DNA of 64,000 nucleotides. It comes from an uncultured Lachnospiraceae bacterium. Lineage in GTDB: Bacteria > Bacillota > Clostridia > Lachnospirales > Lachnospiraceae. Positions 17,981 through 25,432 of the stretch are shown one piece after another. The translations under genes were made by a program, and so were the position numbers. A model generated the notes under the pieces. It saw only the letters and a list, made by a program, of their open reading frames with translations. It ran no database searches and had not been told where the DNA came from. Where the stretch lies: contig CAJUHJ010000009.1 in NCBI GenBank assembly GCA_910586355.1, positions 1 to 64,000 of the forward strand. Direction: 5' to 3'. Numbering within the stretch: the first letter of the stretch is position 1; each line of letters opens with the position of its first letter.

Positions 17981-19274
17981 GCAAAAATTCCTCCGATTCT
18001 AATTTCAGACGTATTGCCCAAGGCGGCACTGCTTCCTTGTCATACTCTTCCAAAAATAAAAAAGCCGTCTTGTACTTCGGTTTCTTTTTGGGATAAATTC
18101 CTTTACCGTCCGTAAAATATAATAGACCGTCCGGCAGCCTGCATTCGCCTTTTGCCATCAATTCCTCAAGATAAGAAAACGCCGGGCGAAAATCCGTTCC
18201 TCCGCCGCCCACAATCTGAAAATCTTTGGCAAACTCTTCTAGTTCTTTTACATTCTTTATCGTATCATCCCTTCGGACTTTATCATCGCATTGAAGAATC
18301 CGTATCTGACACTGAAAAGAGAACTGATTTTTTTGCGTCAGTATGGCGTACGTTTCCTTCAAAAATCCCTCTACTAACGCTCCGCTCGTAGAATCACTGG
18401 TATCAATCACAATGACAAATTCCCGAATCCGGTTGGTTTCCCTTGTCTCTAAAGGTTCTATCAACGGCAGGTTGCCATATATTTTCAGCCCATAAGAATA
18501 ATATCCCAAGTCAAACGCATCTAAATCCAACTGCGGTTCTTCCAAAAGGACTGCAAATTTCTGTAAAAATTCCCGATAACTCCTTCTGCTTTCCCCCGCC
18601 TTTATCTGGGCGGCAAATAATTGTTCTCCCTCTTCTTTGCTCTCTCCCTTACGTTCTTTCTCTAACGTGACCTGACGCGCGCGCTTGTCCCAGCTGTTCT
18701 TTGCAGATACCAAAGCCGGCGACTGCATCTCTTCTTCCTTTGGCCAAAATATATGGGAATCCGTATAAAATTCCCGTTCCAGCGCTTCTATTTTTTCTTC
18801 GCTGTATGTGCTTAAGCGCCGATATAGAATTGCCGCTGAAACGCCTGTTTCTTCTTTTTCTAAACTGTCATACATCTGCGTCCGAATCCAGCTTAATATC
18901 CGCTTTGTAGACCCTTTATCCATAGAATCTATCGTATATTCAACTGCAATGTCACACGCAATATTGAAAAGACGTACATTGCGATTACCCACCTGCCAAA
19001 GCTGGCGAAACAGACAGTGAAAAACGGTATGCAGATAGGCGCGATTTAAAAATGCGCTGTTTTTTTCAAACACACGCAAAAGCCATTCCGTTGAAAAATA
19101 CAAATTCATACCATCCGTAGCAAATGACAAAAGGCCGTCCATTCTTTTGTATGTAAATGCAGACAACGCCGGCTCCAAAAATCGCAGGTCAAAATAAAGT
19201 TCCTGCCAAACAAAAGTGAGAATCTTTTTTGACATTTCCTCTTCCCATTCTGCCTGTGTCTGTATATGCGCCAT
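17970..19274 (-). CDS. VWA-like domain protein, MoxR partner
   Basis: This 434-residue protein resembles the COG3864/DUF2201 proteins, which pair a helical N-terminal domain (about 1-270) with a C-terminal von Willebrand A domain. The metal-ion site (MIDAS) is complete: DTSDS in VIVIDTSDSTSG near residue 288, the Thr in GGGGTDFRPAF near 361 and the Asp in LLYFTDGKG near 388. It has no signal peptide, so it acts in the cytoplasm. AGGAGGTG lies shortly before the ATG. Partner to the MoxR-type ATPase immediately downstream; the two overlap. Such VWA-MoxR pairs assemble or activate cofactor-bearing complexes in characterised cases, but no target is encoded here. Confidence 0.86.
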   Translation of the reverse strand: MAHIQTQAEWEEEMSKKILTFVWQELYFDLRFLEPALSAFTYKRMDGLLSFATDGMNLYFSTEWLLRVFEKNSAFLNRAYLHTVFHCLFRQLWQVGNRNVRLFNIACDIAVEYTIDSMDKGSTKRILSWIRTQMYDSLEKEETGVSAAILYRRLSTYSEEKIEALEREFYTDSHIFWPKEEEMQSPALVSAKNSWDKRARQVTLEKERKGESKEEGEQLFAAQIKAGESRRSYREFLQKFAVLLEEPQLDLDAFDLGYYSYGLKIYGNLPLIEPLETRETNRIREFVIVIDTSDSTSGALVEGFLKETYAILTQKNQFSFQCQIRILQCDDKVRRDDTIKNVKELEEFAKDFQIVGGGGTDFRPAFSYLEELMAKGECRLPDGLLYFTDGKGIYPKKKPKYKTAFLFLEEYDKEAVPPWAIRLKLESEEFLHEY

Positions 19275-19297
19275 TTTTTCACCTCCCCCGCAATGAA

Positions 19298-20281
19298 TTA
19301 CAGATTAAAATCGTACCGATTCTCTTTTGCCGGACGTTCTTTTGCCAAACACTGCAAAACAAACGCACTGCCCTTTGTCCAGCCGGATTTTGCCGCGTTC
19401 TTAGAACACTCCAAAAGCGCTGTGTAAGACATCAGACGCTCCTCATATAAAAGTTGAAGCATATCCAATGATTTTCGTGTAACCAGGCGGCCGGAAATTC
19501 CATGGATATGTTCTTTGATATAAGTTTGATACATTTCTTTGTCTTTTTCCAGTAACATATATGGATATTTGATACGGTTTAACGCCATTTGCCCAAGTGT
19601 GTTCTCCGATTCCCCGGCGCATGCCTGTAAAAAAACTGCGTCATATCCCGCAAAATCCACTTTGCCGTCTTTGATACACTGTCTTGCCCGAAACCCTTCT
19701 CCATGAATCTGTCTTCCAAACAAATGTGCCGGAGCGATTTCATCATAAGATTCATAATATTCCGGATAAAGCAGCGCCGCTTCTATCTGTCCGTTTCGAA
19801 CAAACTGTACGTGTAAATCCGAAGAAATTTGACTGACAATCTGACGAATCCCACTGCGCTCTTTTGCCCCGCAGCGCAGTATCAGCCAATGGAACGAAAG
19901 CGTATTCATAAATGCGTCGCTGCCGACTTCCTGTAATGCCGGACCAATTTGTAACGTATGCAGATTTTTACAATTATAAAAAGCATAGCTGCCAATTTTT
20001 TGTACCGAATCTGGAAGATATACTTCTTCTACCGAAGTCTGGCAAAGTTCTTTCAAAAAAGCCGCATCCTTTTCCTCTCCCACTATCGTCTCAATTTCAT
20101 CTCTTTTTGTTGTTAAAGACTCTTTTTTTGCAAAACAATACGGAGCAATTTCCACTAAGGAACGCCCCTCAATTTTTGACGGCAGATGAATCTGCGGAGA
20201 AGTTCCATATAAACGAACCAGACAAGCGCCGCCATCCTTTCGCTCCTTCCAGAACATACGGTATGTCTGTATCTGCTCCAT
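19298..20281 (-). CDS. Leucine-rich-repeat (BspA-type) protein, first gene of the ATPase operon
   Basis: This 327-residue cytoplasmic protein has about two to three LRR_5-type repeats in the N-terminal half, seen in VYLPDSVQKIGSYAFYNC and LHTLQIGPALQEVGSDAF. The C-terminal half (about 190-320) is helical and has the repeated motif style of an ankyrin-like or helical-repeat adaptor: GYDAVFLQACAGESENTLGQ and a TRKSLDMLQLLYEERL segment. It lacks a signal peptide and so is not a surface adhesin like most LRR_5 proteins. It is first in a four-gene operon with its own promoter and ends 23 bases before the VWA gene. It may select the substrate for the MoxR-VWA pair; that is inference. Confidence 0.75.
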   Translation of the reverse strand: MEQIQTYRMFWKERKDGGACLVRLYGTSPQIHLPSKIEGRSLVEIAPYCFAKKESLTTKRDEIETIVGEEKDAAFLKELCQTSVEEVYLPDSVQKIGSYAFYNCKNLHTLQIGPALQEVGSDAFMNTLSFHWLILRCGAKERSGIRQIVSQISSDLHVQFVRNGQIEAALLYPEYYESYDEIAPAHLFGRQIHGEGFRARQCIKDGKVDFAGYDAVFLQACAGESENTLGQMALNRIKYPYMLLEKDKEMYQTYIKEHIHGISGRLVTRKSLDMLQLLYEERLMSYTALLECSKNAAKSGWTKGSAFVLQCLAKERPAKENRYDFNL

Positions 20282-20317
20282 ATTTCCCCCTCCATTCCAA
20301 AACGTCTAATGACTCCG

Positions 20318-20346
20318 ATTATACACCTGCAGATATGTTCTTTCAA
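20318..20346 (-). promoter_or_regulatory. Promoter of the LRR-VWA-MoxR-ABC_ATPase operon
   Basis: On the minus strand TTGAAA (20346-20341), 17-base spacer and a consensus TATAAT (20323-20318), about 37 bases before the LRR gene. This separates the operon from the RiPP genes upstream. Confidence 0.75.
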
Positions 20347-20378
20347 GCGTCTTTTCCCATCTCATTCCCTTATCAAAT

Positions 20379-21491
20379 TTACTGCAGAATTTGATAAATC
20401 AAATCCGAAAGATCTTTCGCCCTGCCTTTGGCGCAGCCTTCCTCAGATAGAATTTTTATTCTGTCTCCATGAAGCGTTATTTCTAAATCTGCTTCTACCT
20501 GCATCCTTACCTGTTCTCTATTATGTTCTTCTATCATAAGGAACAGCAAATCTGTCTTATAACAACATTCCATAAATAAAAGTTCCTGTTTCAGATTTGC
20601 TATGGATTCCAATTTCCGAAACCGTATATCTGTCCCCGATTTCATATTGCACAATACTGAGGACTGTACAAAATACTTATTGTACAATTCGTCCATTGCC
20701 CTTTGGCAGACAGCATATACATCCGCCTCTTTCGTTACATAAAAAACAGCCAGCGGCAATTCTTTATAAAAACCCTGCTCGCGCTTAAAAGTAATTTCTT
20801 CGTCAATCCCATACGCCGGATACGGCCGTAAATTCTCAAGTTCCATTTCGATATGACTGCCCTTATTCTTCCACGTATTAAACCTTGCCGCTGCAGCCGG
20901 GACAGCAAAACTATTCGACGGAACGCATGAAAGTTCAAAAAGCAATCCAATCTTACAATTTGCATACATCCCAGCACCAAATAAATCGATTGCGTTATAT
21001 GCCAATTCTCCAGGAGCCAGACAGTCTTTTATATCTGACTGCACGCCTGTTACAAATGGATAAGAAGCCGGAACCGTCATATACCTTTTATTGTCCAAAG
21101 CTGCCAAAAGGATACTTTTTTGGGATAGTTCTTTTGCAGTCTCATACAAGACATTGGAATCGGAAAGAAATGAAGAAACAGCGCTCATACAGACAATATC
21201 TACGTCTAATTCCAGACAAAGCTGCATACCTTTTTTCAAATGCAGTATTTCGCCCATTGGCTTTTCGTCTGTATTCCTTCTATTTTTTAAAATCTGTATA
21301 TTATACAGCTCATAATCAGAAGTAAAATAATCCAAAACCCTTGCGCACACCGTACCATGCGACGTTTCTTGCGCCTGTTCTTTTTCCGGTTCCCCACATA
21401 CAGAATAAGAATAAAATTTCTTGCAGCGCAAATGTCCCGGATGAATTTTTGTATCTAATATTGCAATTCTGCTCATTTTCCATTGTACCAT
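20379..21491 (-). CDS. Subtilisin-like (S8) protease of the RiPP locus
   Basis: This 370-residue protein has no signal peptide and reads as a divergent subtilase. All catalytic residues are present in altered surroundings: Asp in IAILDTKIHPGH (residue 13), His in SHGTVCARVL (45), the oxyanion Asn in AALDNKRYM followed by PASYPFVTGV, and Ser in SNSFAVPAAAA (about 194). The domain spans roughly residues 6-210, and the last 160 residues are specific. Position directly after the precursor gene suggests that it removes the leader peptide in the cytoplasm. The start is unclear: 21491 and an internal ATG at 21476 (365 residues) are both possible, neither with a strong ribosome site. Confidence 0.8.
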   Translation of the reverse strand: MVQWKMSRIAILDTKIHPGHLRCKKFYSYSVCGEPEKEQAQETSHGTVCARVLDYFTSDYELYNIQILKNRRNTDEKPMGEILHLKKGMQLCLELDVDIVCMSAVSSFLSDSNVLYETAKELSQKSILLAALDNKRYMTVPASYPFVTGVQSDIKDCLAPGELAYNAIDLFGAGMYANCKIGLLFELSCVPSNSFAVPAAAARFNTWKNKGSHIEMELENLRPYPAYGIDEEITFKREQGFYKELPLAVFYVTKEADVYAVCQRAMDELYNKYFVQSSVLCNMKSGTDIRFRKLESIANLKQELLFMECCYKTDLLFLMIEEHNREQVRMQVEADLEITLHGDRIKILSEEGCAKGRAKDLSDLIYQILQ

Positions 21492-21592
21492 ACACGAATG
21501 AATATTTCTACTTTCTCAGTTCTACGCTGCAATCCGAAAAAACGCTCTTGTGTCTGATATTTCAAAATTAGGATTTCTCTATAATATCACAA

Positions 21593-21620
21593 GAGACACT
21601 TCTTTATGTGAAGTGTCCCT
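21593..21620 (-). terminator. Hairpin between precursor and protease genes
   Basis: GACACTTC and GAAGTGTC form an 8-bp stem, extendable by outer pairs, around a 7-base loop, followed on the minus strand by the moderately T-rich CTTGTGATATTATAG. It may be a partial terminator that sets more precursor than protease message, or protect the 3' end of the short precursor transcript. The rest of 21492-21674 shows no gene. Confidence 0.5.
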
Positions 21621-21674
21621 TTCGGAGCCTCTATATTTATAGCGCCATACAGATTCCAGCTGCAAAAACAGCCA

Positions 21675-21878
21675 TTAATTCCTTGAAGTTTTAAAGCTAT
21701 TCATATACTGTTTTCCAAAGGATGTAAATCTGTCATACTGTCCCTGTGCATCTTCCATTTTACAAGCGCAGTCTCCTACTGCGCTGCAGGCGCATGAACC
21801 ATAAAAACTGCAGGCGCCCGTCATTGCCTCTACTGTATTATTCTTTGCATAAAAATTTTTATTTAATTTTCTCATCAT
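21675..21878 (-). CDS. Cys-rich RiPP precursor peptide (CLI_3235-like)
   Basis: This 67-residue peptide is the likely substrate of the locus. It has a basic leader-like start, then five cysteines at 23, 29, 31, 37 and 39 in the pattern C-x5-C-x-C-x5-C-x-C, built from two near-copies of an eight-residue unit, CSFYGSCA and CSAVGDCA. The last 25 residues are hydrophilic and aromatic-containing, so the modified core lies mid-peptide. AGGAGG lies seven bases before the ATG, a strong site fitting high expression. The gene follows the acyl-carrier-like gene by 48 bases. This matches what I recall of the CLI_3235 family bacteriocin precursor (TIGR04065), processed by the radical SAM enzyme CcpM. Final structure and activity are unknown. 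Confidence 0.82.
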   Translation of the reverse strand: MMRKLNKNFYAKNNTVEAMTGACSFYGSCACSAVGDCACKMEDAQGQYDRFTSFGKQYMNSFKTSRN

Positions 21879-21926
21879 TTGAAAACCTCCTTTTCACTTT
21901 TCCTCTGTACAGCGTATAAACCTTTC

Positions 21927-22181
21927 TCAATGTAACAGCTCTAAGAGCGCTTCGCTCATTGCGTCCACCTGCATAACCGTATAATCATGGTTTTTTAAAA
22001 TATCCGCTGCCGGGACATTTAATTTTTTTTCTAAAATATCGAAAATATATAGAAAGTCAGCCGGATGTATCAAAAGACGTGTGTCCAAAAGATTTGTATC
22101 CATCTGCTTTACATGAATTTTCGTTACTTCATATACTGTCTGTTGTATCAGTTCCATCAATTCTTGTTTTGAATATTTCAT
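21927..22181 (-). CDS. Peptide-maturation acyl-carrier-related protein
   Basis: This 84-residue helical protein resembles an acyl carrier protein in length and layout, as in the TIGR04069 family (peptide maturation system acyl carrier-related protein). The place where a carrier has its DSL phosphopantetheine serine reads IHPADFLYIFDILEKKLN here, so no serine is available and it probably carries no acyl group. The C-terminal helix LEKKLNVPAADILKNHDYTV keeps the carrier shape. It probably acts as an adaptor or docking protein for the maturation enzymes. It lies 14 bases after the TIGR04066-type gene. Confidence 0.82.
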   Translation of the reverse strand: MKYSKQELMELIQQTVYEVTKIHVKQMDTNLLDTRLLIHPADFLYIFDILEKKLNVPAADILKNHDYTVMQVDAMSEALLELLH

Positions 22182-22195
22182 AAAATTTCCCTTTC

Positions 22196-23260
22196 TCAGA
22201 CAGCGGACAAATTTTTCGTCAGGCGGTCTGTTAAGCGTTTTAAAGCGTTCTCTATTCTATCTTTTTCCCATATGCCTGCAATATATTCTGGTAATTCTTT
22301 CGGAGGCGTATACTGGCGTTTTACAAAATCCCGGCTAAGATATAAATAAACGATATCTAATTCTCCGTCCATCATCTGGAAACCAGACGTTCCAATCGAA
22401 ACCAAATCCACTAAAAACCCAAATTTTTCTCCACTGTGGAACATCAATTCTTTGATTCCTTCCACAGATAAATCCTCCAGAAAATAAGTGCACAAAACTG
22501 CTCCGTCCACATTAACCGCATTTCCAATGACAAGCGCATATTCTGCAAAATGATGAAATTCATATTTTTCAAATTGTGAAATACCTTCTGGTACGCCAAT
22601 CATACAAACATCAGCCATATCTGCATGGGAAATCCGAAACAGAAGATGATTCAAACGAAATACTTTTTCTTCAAACGGAATCGTTTCTTCAAACAGACAA
22701 TCCGGCAATGTCACCGCCCCAAATAAAACGCCCAAAGGATTTGACGAAATCCAGGCCGCACGATAACCTTCTTTTTCCAGGATTGAATACAAACATATCT
22801 GATTTTCAAATTTACAGCAGTTTTTTCCCATGCCAAAAACTGCGAGAACAGGAAGTTCTACCGGATATTTTGTCCGTTCCCTTAACAGCGGTTTGGATGG
22901 ATTCAAATTGAATTCATTTGTCAGAAACGTACAACCTTTTAATTTTTCTATATCAAGTTCCTGTTTTAACTGAGGCACAAGCGTCACTTTTCTGCCGCAG
23001 GCATTTGCCTTCTCTATCACTTCATAATATTTTTTTATTTCACACCCCCTGTAATTCTCCAAAAGAATCACCTGATTACATTCCAGAAGCATTTCTTCAA
23101 AACTGCCTGTGCTTCCAATGAACTGATTTAGTTTTAAAATTTCTGTTTCATCTTCACGATAAGAATAAAACCCGACAATCCTTACATCTTTCAAATTCCG
23201 TCTATACCGGATAAGAATCTGCATATCAGGATGATACGGAAACAACAAAATTTTTTTCAT
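22196..23260 (-). CDS. TIGR04066-type peptide maturation system protein
   Basis: This 354-residue soluble protein belongs, as far as I can recall, to TIGR04066, a family found only beside CcpM-type radical SAM genes. The N-terminus KKILLFPYHPDMQILIRYR and a segment FGMGKNCCKFENQICLYSIL near the middle are its recognisable parts; the latter resembles a degenerate nucleotide-binding stretch. The start is the ATG at 23260 because it overlaps the TGA of the maturase as ATGA and has GGAGG ten bases before it; the longer reading frame lies inside the maturase gene. The biochemical role is unknown. Confidence 0.8.
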   Translation of the reverse strand: MKKILLFPYHPDMQILIRYRRNLKDVRIVGFYSYREDETEILKLNQFIGSTGSFEEMLLECNQVILLENYRGCEIKKYYEVIEKANACGRKVTLVPQLKQELDIEKLKGCTFLTNEFNLNPSKPLLRERTKYPVELPVLAVFGMGKNCCKFENQICLYSILEKEGYRAAWISSNPLGVLFGAVTLPDCLFEETIPFEEKVFRLNHLLFRISHADMADVCMIGVPEGISQFEKYEFHHFAEYALVIGNAVNVDGAVLCTYFLEDLSVEGIKELMFHSGEKFGFLVDLVSIGTSGFQMMDGELDIVYLYLSRDFVKRQYTPPKELPEYIAGIWEKDRIENALKRLTDRLTKNLSAV

Positions 23261-24690
23261 ACCCACAGCACCTCCGTCTTGGGCGTATAACCAAACTCTT
23301 TTAACACGCACAACTGATATAATTCAAACTCTGTCGCTTCCTGACTGGCATGACAGACATTTAATTTATCCTCTTTTAACGGTTTTTCTTTTCCATGAAA
23401 TTCTATTTCATTTGAACAGACAAGACAGTGCCGCAAATTCCAGCACTTTTTACATTCCTCTTCCGTCAGTTTCCCTATATTTAACAGCGTTTTCATCTGT
23501 TCCAGATAAAATCCGTCTTCTACGGAACCGATTTTATAGTAATCCAAATTCTCATTCACCCGCTCACAAGGAAAAAAACTGCCGTCATAACGCACAAATA
23601 AACGAAGAATTCCCGGAAGACATGGTCCGCCCTGATAACTTACAGCCTGTAACGCTTTTTTCTGATGAAGCGATTTCCATAAGCGGTCAATGCGGTCTAC
23701 ATTTCCTACAATCAAACGGCTGATGTACCTGTCTTCCAATTTTCCTGTCATTGCAAACAACATGCGCACATACTCATAATTTTTTATCTGATAATACGAT
23801 TCCTGATAAAAAACCCCATCTTTCAAATTTACATCCACCATCGTATTAAATAAAATATTCCGATTGTCAATCAGCTCACTGCTGTCAAAATAATTCAGCA
23901 CACATCCCAAATCCATATACGGATTGACTGTTGTAAAAAATTTCACTTTCTCTTTTACATAATCTGGATAACGCTTCGCCAACTCTTTGACATGATTGAT
24001 CACAATGTCAAAAGACCCCGACCCATCCGGAAATTTTCTGCACGCGTCATGTTCTTTTTTGGACCCATCCAGGCTGATTCCAATATCAAACTCATTTTCT
24101 GCCAAAAATTCCGCGTATCTGCCCTTTAACAACGTACCGTTTGTTGTCAGCCCAAACTGAATTTTTTTCCCTTCATTTTTTTGTTTGATATATTCCACGC
24201 ACTTTACAATCAGATCAAATTCCAAAAGAGGTTCGCCGCCGTAAAACCCAAGCGACACACGAGCCTTATCTACACTATGTGCAAAAAAGAAGTCAATTGC
24301 TTTTTTTGCCGTTTCAATCTCCATATGATGGGCAGAATGTACCCTGTTGCCTTCATAAATTCCCGAATACGCACAATAAGCGCATCGCAGATTACATTGC
24401 TGCGTCACCTGCAAGATGAGCTGCGACAAAAGTCTTTCTGCATTTTGTTCCACAATTTCTGACTGCGGATGATACAGTTTTTTCACGACATTTGGTAAAA
24501 ACATCCCTTCTTTTTGATACTTTGCAATGACGGCGCTCTTGTCGTAAGGCAGTATTCCCCGCTCCACCTGCTTAAATTCTTCAAATTCCACAGGAGATAC
24601 TGCAAAAATGGAATTTGTATGCCTGTCATAAACATATTGATTCCGATACGTTTGGAATGTCCTTAAAATCACAGCCTCTTTACGTTCCAT
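23257..24690 (-). CDS. ccpM: Radical SAM peptide maturase, CcpM type
   Basis: This 477-residue enzyme is a radical SAM/SPASM protein that modifies the Cys-rich precursor. The CxxxCxxC motif that binds the SAM [4Fe-4S] cluster is QQCNLRCAYCAYSG (Cys 99, 103, 106). The GGE-type motif follows as LGFYGGEPLLEF. The C-terminal SPASM region has further cysteines: GGPCLPG, PCERVNE, ECKKCWNLRHCLVCS and VCHAS, which can bind one or two auxiliary clusters. Such enzymes make thioether links in sactipeptides, or other carbon-centred links. The ATG at 24690 is preceded by AGGAGG at six bases; an in-frame ATG two codons upstream is too close to that site. The gene is first in the RiPP minus-strand operon. 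Confidence 0.88.
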   Translation of the reverse strand: MERKEAVILRTFQTYRNQYVYDRHTNSIFAVSPVEFEEFKQVERGILPYDKSAVIAKYQKEGMFLPNVVKKLYHPQSEIVEQNAERLLSQLILQVTQQCNLRCAYCAYSGIYEGNRVHSAHHMEIETAKKAIDFFFAHSVDKARVSLGFYGGEPLLEFDLIVKCVEYIKQKNEGKKIQFGLTTNGTLLKGRYAEFLAENEFDIGISLDGSKKEHDACRKFPDGSGSFDIVINHVKELAKRYPDYVKEKVKFFTTVNPYMDLGCVLNYFDSSELIDNRNILFNTMVDVNLKDGVFYQESYYQIKNYEYVRMLFAMTGKLEDRYISRLIVGNVDRIDRLWKSLHQKKALQAVSYQGGPCLPGILRLFVRYDGSFFPCERVNENLDYYKIGSVEDGFYLEQMKTLLNIGKLTEEECKKCWNLRHCLVCSNEIEFHGKEKPLKEDKLNVCHASQEATEFELYQLCVLKEFGYTPKTEVLWV

Positions 24691-24860
24691 CCCCATCCTC
24701 CTTTGACCCCATTTTTACATAAAAAATCCAATAAAGTATTTTTGCGCCAAAACAAAAGTTTTTATTCCTTTTGTTATAATTAATTCAGTGTATTAAATTT
24801 ATTAATATGTATTGTTATCAGATTTTTGATTTTCTGTCAAGAAATGATTGCATAAACAAA

Positions 24861-24889
24861 TTGACATTTTCCATATTTCGTGCTATGCT
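24861..24889 (+). promoter_or_regulatory. Strong promoter of the BlaI-type regulator
   Basis: Consensus TTGACA (24861-24866), 17-base spacer, TATGCT (24884-24889), 31 bases before the ATG at 24921. An AT-rich dyad around TATTAAATTTATTAATA (about 24790-24806) lies upstream, between the divergent genes, and may serve the regulator; no classical TACAnnTGTA operator was seen. Confidence 0.72.
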
Positions 24890-24920
24890 AAGAAAGCAAA
24901 AAAAAGACAGGAGACATACT

Positions 24921-25289
24921 ATGCAATACAAATTGACAAACAAAGAATTAGAAATCATGCGGGTCTTATGGACCTCTAAAAAAGAGCTGTCCATTACAGA
25001 TTTTATTCAAATCAATTCTTCTTTAAATACGAGCACTGTTCAGGCTTCTCTTCGATCTTTATTAAAGAAATCCTGTGTTCGGGTCGCCGGAATTGAACAG
25101 CACAATAAAGTTTTAGCAAGAACTTATCTTCCCGTACTTGCTGAAGCCGATTATCTGATGGAGCAAATTCGAAGGTCCTCATTACAGACAAATGAATTTT
25201 TTGCTGCTTTTGTGGAACAGGAAAGTTTGGAATCTTTAATTGAATTTGAAAAAATAATTGAAGAGAAAAAGAAAAAATTACAACAATAA
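24921..25289 (+). CDS. BlaI/MecI/CopY-family transcriptional regulator
   Basis: This 122-residue winged-helix repressor has the BlaI/MecI fold. The N-terminus KLTNKELEIMRVLWTSKKELS and the recognition helix region LNTSTVQASLRSLLKKSCVRV are typical; the C-terminal helices end in a Lys-rich tail for dimerisation. I chose the ATG at 24921 because AGGAG lies seven bases before it; the frame stays open upstream through the promoter to 24807. There is no membrane-protease partner (BlaR1/MecR1) beside it. It is divergent from ccpM and upstream of the exporter, so it probably controls the RiPP locus. Confidence 0.85.
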   Translation: MQYKLTNKELEIMRVLWTSKKELSITDFIQINSSLNTSTVQASLRSLLKKSCVRVAGIEQHNKVLARTYLPVLAEADYLMEQIRRSSLQTNEFFAAFVEQESLESLIEFEKIIEEKKKKLQQ

Positions 25290-25309
25290 CGTGAAATGAT
25301 GTCTATAAC

Positions 25310-25345
25310 ATCTGCCCACTTCGCCAAAGTGAGCAGATTCTTTTC
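25310..25345 (+). terminator. Terminator after the BlaI-type gene
   Basis: ATCTGCCCACTT and AAGTGAGCAGAT pair around a short loop with one mismatch, followed by TCTTTTCTTT. Some transcription may pass into the ABC transporter gene beginning 90 bases later. Confidence 0.7.
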
Positions 25346-25432
25346 TTTAAAATCATATTATGTTCAATGTATAAAATCCCCCAATTCAGCACATAAAAAT
25401 ACATATATCTAAACGAGTGGGAGGAAGACGCG

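Noticed and set aside
19298..20281. Surface BspA-type adhesin
   Set aside because: There is no signal peptide, and the operon partners are cytoplasmic ATPases.
21675..21878. Cys-rich peptide as a metallothionein
   Set aside because: The C-x5-C-x-C spacing and the location beside ccpM and the protease favour a RiPP precursor; metallothioneins have denser CxC/CC patterns.
21927..22181. True acyl carrier protein
   Set aside because: The phosphopantetheine serine is missing (HPAD at the site).
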